Source of the DNA: an uncultured Clostridium sp.
GTDB lineage: Bacteria > Bacillota > Clostridia > TANB77 > CAG-508
Reading direction: 5' to 3'
Assembly: GCA_958422985.1 (NCBI GenBank)
Contig: CATZPY010000034.1
Location: forward strand, 1 to 10,078
DNA: 10,078 nt
In this document: in pieces, positions 8,052 through 10,078 of the stretch
Numbering within the stretch: position 1 is the first letter of the stretch
Layout: each line of letters starts with the position of its first letter
Position numbers and translations under genes: made by a program
The notes under the pieces: model-generated
The model's input: the letters and a program-made list of their open reading frames with translations, nothing else
Databases searched by the model: none
Told to the model about the DNA's origin: nothing

Positions 8052-9062
8052 CTAGTTTATATAAAAAAGTTTTTCTTCCAAATTTCTTGTATTTGCATAT
8101 TTCATATATCCTAAATGACCACATATAAATCTACTTGCTTCTTTACTACTAATATTTCCTTTTTTTACTTCTTCTTTTAAGTATTTTACTTTTTTCTTAA
8201 TAGCTTTTTTCCCTCTATCGCGTAGTTTTAACCTATATTCATTTATTTTGTATCCACAAAAGTTAATACCCTGTTTGCTTTTAAATAATTGAGTTTTATC
8301 ATTTAATTCCAGTTCTAAATTTACTTTTAAAAAATCTCTAATTTTATCTAAAGCTTGTATAGCTTCGTCTTTTGTTTTTACAAATATTACCGAATCGTCC
8401 ATATACCTAAAATAGTATTTAATTTTAAGTTTATGTTTTATATATTGGTCAACTTCATTCAAATAAATATTAGCGAATATCTGGGAAGTATAGTTCCCTA
8501 TTGGAAGACCCTTTTTACCAGAATTTGAATAAACTATTTTTTCTAATAAATTTAAAAGTTTTTCTTCTTTTACTTTTCTTTTTAAAATTTTCATTAAAAT
8601 ATCTTTATCTATATTTTGAAAATACTTTCTAATATCCATTTTTAGAACATAGTAATTTTGCCATATTCTTTTACAATGCTTCATTGCATTTTGCACATCT
8701 ATAGAAGCTTTATGCATTCCTCTGTTTTTAATACATGCATATGATGTATTTATAAATTGACTTATAAAATATCTATTTAAAAAACTATCTACTATCCACC
8801 TATGTACAATTCTGTCTATATATCTTGATGCTTCTATTTTTCTTTTTTTGGGATATTGAATATAAAAAATTCTATATCCACCATGTTTATATGTTCCATT
8901 CTTTAATTGTTCGTATAGCCATCTTATATATTCTTCTTGTTTTAAATTAAATAAAATTACTTCGTTTTTATAATTTTTTCCTTTTCTTGAAAGCAAATGT
9001 GCTTTCATTAAATTTTCATAAGTTAAATATTTATCAAACTCATGTCTTATAGTTTTTGCCAT
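8052..9062 (-). CDS. DGR reverse transcriptase (336 aa)
   Basis: This RNA-directed DNA polymerase copies the template repeat RNA into cDNA with errors at adenines. Visible RT motifs in order are: an N-terminal region with basic PKKRKIEASRYIDRIVHRW (about residues 71-89), motif A KMDIRKYFQNID with catalytic D143, the DGR-typical GLPIGNYTSQ (about 185-194) followed by IFANIYLNEVD, motif C YMDD at 220-223 with the catalytic aspartates, and a motif D/E region ending NFCGYKIN (267-274). The length of 336 is normal for DGR RTs, and there is no group II intron maturase or endonuclease domain. The ATG overlaps the end of avd by 23 bases; an AGGAGG lies 14 bases upstream, which is long spacing, but an in-frame TAG-TAA just before the ATG excludes most longer starts. 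Its TAG stop is 9 bases before TR. Confidence 0.97.
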   Translation of the reverse strand: MAKTIRHEFDKYLTYENLMKAHLLSRKGKNYKNEVILFNLKQEEYIRWLYEQLKNGTYKHGGYRIFYIQYPKKRKIEASRYIDRIVHRWIVDSFLNRYFISQFINTSYACIKNRGMHKASIDVQNAMKHCKRIWQNYYVLKMDIRKYFQNIDKDILMKILKRKVKEEKLLNLLEKIVYSNSGKKGLPIGNYTSQIFANIYLNEVDQYIKHKLKIKYYFRYMDDSVIFVKTKDEAIQALDKIRDFLKVNLELELNDKTQLFKSKQGINFCGYKINEYRLKLRDRGKKAIKKKVKYLKEEVKKGNISSKEASRFICGHLGYMKYANTRNLEEKLFYIN

Positions 9063-9414
9063 AATATTTTACTAAGCCTCCTATTATTTTTCCTAATTCA
9101 TAAATTAAGCTCATGGCATATTCAAATTTTTTCTTATCTATCCATGCATTTTTATACATAATTCTTAACAAAATTCTTTGCACACTTAAGTCTGCATCAA
9201 TTTTGTTTATTATACTTAGTCTTTCTTTTATATCTACTTTATTTAAGTACATTATGCTTTCTAACATTTTGTACATTGAATTTTTATATTCTGTACCTAT
9301 GCTAAATTTTTCTGTTCTTGGAATTTTTAATATTACTTCTAACATATATTGAATATATCTTTCCGATTTCGGAATAAGTGTTAATTCGTTTTCTTTTTTA
9401 TTTTGACTTTCCAA
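9040..9414 (-). CDS. avd: DGR accessory variability determinant, four-helix bundle (124 aa)
   Basis: Avd is the RT partner that binds template RNA and is needed for mutagenic cDNA synthesis in studied DGRs; known members form a barrel-shaped pentamer of four-helix bundles. The family pattern is clear: a helix ending KIPRTEKFSIG (about residues 30-40), a second helix with MYKMLESIMYLN, a third from about 62 to 88 (INKIDADLSVQRILLRIMY), and a last helix beginning near KKFEYAMSLIYELGKIIGGLVKYYGK. Length is typical and the protein is rich in Lys and Arg. The start must be TTG at 9414, because an in-frame TGA lies two codons upstream and the next Met would remove most of the first helix. The start overlaps the MutS-like gene by 17 bases and the end overlaps RT by 23 bases, indicating translational coupling. 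It ends with TGA. Confidence 0.93.
   Translation of the reverse strand: MESQNKKENELTLIPKSERYIQYMLEVILKIPRTEKFSIGTEYKNSMYKMLESIMYLNKVDIKERLSIINKIDADLSVQRILLRIMYKNAWIDKKKFEYAMSLIYELGKIIGGLVKYYGKNYKT
9077..9082 (-). promoter_or_regulatory. Ribosome binding site of the RT gene, inside avd
   Basis: AGGAGG is embedded in the 3' part of avd, 14 bases before the RT ATG. This is wider than the usual 5-9 bases and may lower RT translation relative to Avd or make it depend on ribosomes terminating at the avd stop. Confidence 0.6.
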
Positions 9415-9793
9415 GTTTTCTCACTCTTTCTAAAATATCTTCTTCTTGTTCTTTTTTATTTTCACAGTTTGTACATTCTAAACATTTTCTAGTTTCTTCT
9501 ATATTTTTTCCTTTAAATTTATATATTTCTTCTAATTCATCTTTTTCATTTTTTACATATAAAATAAATGAATAACCTATTTCTTCTAATTTTTGTATGT
9601 ATTTTTCTACATTTTTTACTAAGAAACCTACTTTGCATAGTTCTTTCTTCATACATGTTAGTTTTAAATTTAGTTGTTCATGCAATGTTATTGCATCTTT
9701 GCCTATTGCTACAAAAAATATTCCATTTTTTGCTATTATTATTGATCCTTCATTTTCTTTTTGTAGTTTTTCTATCTCTTGGACGAACTTCAT
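9398..9793 (-). CDS. MutS domain-I-like DGR accessory protein (131 aa)
   Basis: The first 80 residues follow the MutS N-terminal mismatch-recognition domain: an EIEKLQKENEG helix, a strand plus turn NGIFFVAIGKDAITLHEQLNLKL (about 23-45, compare MutS GDFYEAFGEDA ... LGLTLT), then KVGFLVKNVEKYIQKLEEIGYSFILYV (about 54-80, compare VGFPYHALDKYLPKLVRAGY). The Phe-X-Glu mismatch-probe of MutS seems altered: F26 is kept but the Glu position reads Val28. No MutS ATPase or clamp domains follow; instead there is a charged tail with CLECTNC (C104, C107, C110), possibly a metal site. MutS-like small proteins are known as an accessory class in some DGRs, but their function is not established. Start ATG 9793 is chosen over an upstream in-frame ATG at 9844 because GGAGG lies ten bases before 9793 and would fall inside the longer form. 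It lies between the target gene and avd. Confidence 0.82.
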   Translation of the reverse strand: MKFVQEIEKLQKENEGSIIIAKNGIFFVAIGKDAITLHEQLNLKLTCMKKELCKVGFLVKNVEKYIQKLEEIGYSFILYVKNEKDELEEIYKFKGKNIEETRKCLECTNCENKKEQEEDILERVRKLGKSK

Positions 9794-9803
9794 TTTTATT
9801 TTT

Positions 9804-9808
9804 CCTCC
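9804..9808 (-). promoter_or_regulatory. Ribosome binding site deciding the MutS-like start
   Basis: GGAGG lies ten bases before the ATG at 9793. It supports the 131-aa product rather than the 148-aa reading from 9844. Confidence 0.65.
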
Positions 9809-9859
9809 ATTTAAACACAAATTATTAGTTTTTCTATTATTCAAGTTCTTTGCTTGTCT

Positions 9860-9875
9860 TGGTGCATCGCTACCA
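9860..9875. promoter_or_regulatory. Candidate hairpin downstream of the variable repeat
   Basis: TGGT-GC and GC-ACCA can pair around a three-base loop with one bulged base (4+2 pairs), about 24 bases downstream of the VR end and 11 bases after the target stop codon. Hairpins or cruciforms just 3' of VR are known to help mark the target for homing in the Bordetella phage DGR and several others. This stem is shorter and bulged, so its role is a suggestion. The rest of the 92-base gap 9794-9885 holds the MutS-like ribosome binding site and no clear promoter. Confidence 0.4.
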
Positions 9876-9885
9876 GGTCTCAGTA

Positions 9886-10078
9886 TTACTTAATATAAAG
9901 TGCTGAACGACAACCATTGTAGTAGTCACTACCAGCCGGACTGTAGTAGTCACGATAGTCTGCCGGATAGCCCGTACCTGTAAAGCAGTAATAGCCACCC
10001 CTAAGAACCCTGTAGACGGTGCTGTAGGCCTCCATGGTCCAATCCCATACATTTCCACTTAAATCATATATATTATTT
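9886..10078 (-). CDS. DGR target protein, C-terminal end (FGE-sulfatase / C-type lectin fold), 5' part beyond window
   Basis: The last 64 codons of the target gene are present, ending TAA at 9886. The translation reads NNIYDLSGNVWDWT, then the diversified stretch containing RVLRGG, PADYRDYYSPAGSDYY and GCRSALYIK. DLSGNVWxWT, RVLRGG and the R-plus-P and GxR spacing are signatures of the formylglycine-generating-enzyme (FGE)-sulfatase family C terminus, a C-type-lectin-like fold that is the usual DGR target. The VR covers nearly the whole visible C terminus, leaving only YIK after it. Such proteins are binding proteins, not enzymes, with the variable residues forming the ligand surface. Eight Asn codons of the template have become Tyr here, giving an aromatic-rich binding face. 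Localisation, and any upstream signal peptide or domains, cannot be judged from this fragment. Confidence 0.92.
   Translation of the reverse strand, partial: NNIYDLSGNVWDWTMEAYSTVYRVLRGGYYCFTGTGYPADYRDYYSPAGSDYYNGCRSALYIK
9899..10034 (-). repeat. DGR variable repeat (VR)
   Basis: This is the diversified copy of TR within the target gene, 1992 bases away in the same orientation, with no indels. All 27 differences replace a template A: 14 by G, 13 by T and none by C. Unchanged blocks include the 18 bases encoding RVLRGG, which form the fold's core, and the 3'-terminal 20 bases (9899-9918), the likely site where homing starts. Upstream of 10034 the match ends with non-A mismatches (first at 10035), which sets the 5' border. 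Residual similarity (GGGAT and ACC) continues for about 10 bases further with a 2-base gap. Confidence 0.97.

Larger units (their letters stand above)
7907..10078 (-). mobile_element. Diversity-generating retroelement: target - MutS-like - avd - RT - TR
   Basis: All core parts of a DGR are present in one direction: target gene 3' end with VR, an accessory protein of the Avd family, a DGR-type reverse transcriptase and an adenine-rich TR. A MutS-domain-I-like accessory gene is added between target and avd. DGRs are not self-mobile; RT and Avd make adenine-mutagenised cDNA from TR RNA, which replaces VR one way and leaves TR intact. There are no integrase, phage or conjugation genes in the window, so the larger vehicle, if any, is unknown. 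The 5' part of the target gene and any promoter of the cassette lie beyond 10078. Confidence 0.96.

Noticed and set aside
7903..8124. A minus-strand frame of 73 codons running through the template repeat with poly-Asn
   Set aside because: Its first half overlaps the RT 3' end in another frame and its second half is TR, which looks coding only because it derives from the target gene.
8052..9062. The reverse transcriptase as a group II intron protein, retron or CRISPR-associated RT
   Set aside because: There is no maturase or endonuclease domain, no msr/msd-like structure and no CRISPR array or cas gene. The GNYTSQ motif, Avd and TR/VR fit a DGR.
9113..9893. Plus-strand frames opposite avd, the MutS-like gene and the target end
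   Set aside because: They are Leu/Phe/Ser-rich shadows of well-supported minus-strand genes, without convincing motifs.
9870..10058. A 62-codon minus-strand frame over VR (starting MEMYGIGPWRP)
   Set aside because: It is out of frame with the DLSGNVWDWT ... GCRSALYIK reading, which carries the family motifs and ends at TAA 9886.
1..10078. tRNA, rRNA, insertion sequence, CRISPR array or phage attachment site
   Set aside because: No such signature was seen on either strand; the only long direct repeat is the TR/VR pair.

Overview
The window is AT-rich (the exceptions are the two DGR repeats) and every credible gene lies on the minus strand. Strong AGGAGG-type ribosome binding sites, tandem SpaA-like and MucBP-like surface domains, and TGA used as a stop by two genes (so standard bacterial code 11, not the mycoplasma code) suggest a low-GC Firmicute, probably an uncultured gut Clostridia-type organism. 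The taxonomic call is inference. Read in the direction of transcription, the window runs from high to low coordinates.

10078 to about 7890 is a complete diversity-generating retroelement (DGR). It holds the 3' end of a target gene of the formylglycine-generating-enzyme/C-type-lectin fold carrying the variable repeat (VR, 9899-10034), a MutS-domain-I-like accessory gene (9398-9793), the accessory gene avd (9040-9414), a DGR reverse transcriptase (8052-9062) with YMDD and a GNYTSQ motif, and the template repeat (TR, 7907-8042) 9 bases after the RT stop. TR and VR are colinear with no gaps. They differ at 27 positions, all template adenines in the coding sense: 14 A-to-G, 13 A-to-T and no A-to-C. 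The template is almost all AAC/AAT codons, so the target surface is rewritten from Asn into Tyr, Asp, Ser, Gly, Val, Cys and Phe without risk of stop codons at those sites. The RT, avd and MutS-like genes overlap one another and are probably translated as a coupled unit. In the expected mechanism, TR RNA is copied by RT with Avd into adenine-mutagenised cDNA that replaces VR.

7906 to 7490 carries a 13-bp perfect inverted repeat and a small unrecognised gene with a good ribosome binding site. 7489 to 7289 is a leader with a near-consensus promoter, a stem-loop and a strong AGGAGG site.

7288 to 1 is one uninterrupted frame (at least 2429 codons, C terminus outside the window) for a giant secreted surface protein. 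In order it has a membrane/signal segment, a long stalk region, four SpaA-like isopeptide domains (the last apparently split by an inserted domain of about 135 residues), a propeller-like repeat region, and an alternating A-B-B array of a GGxISG-type module and MucBP-like modules that continues off the edge. It looks like a mucus or host adhesin and is not the DGR target: it carries no VR-like sequence.
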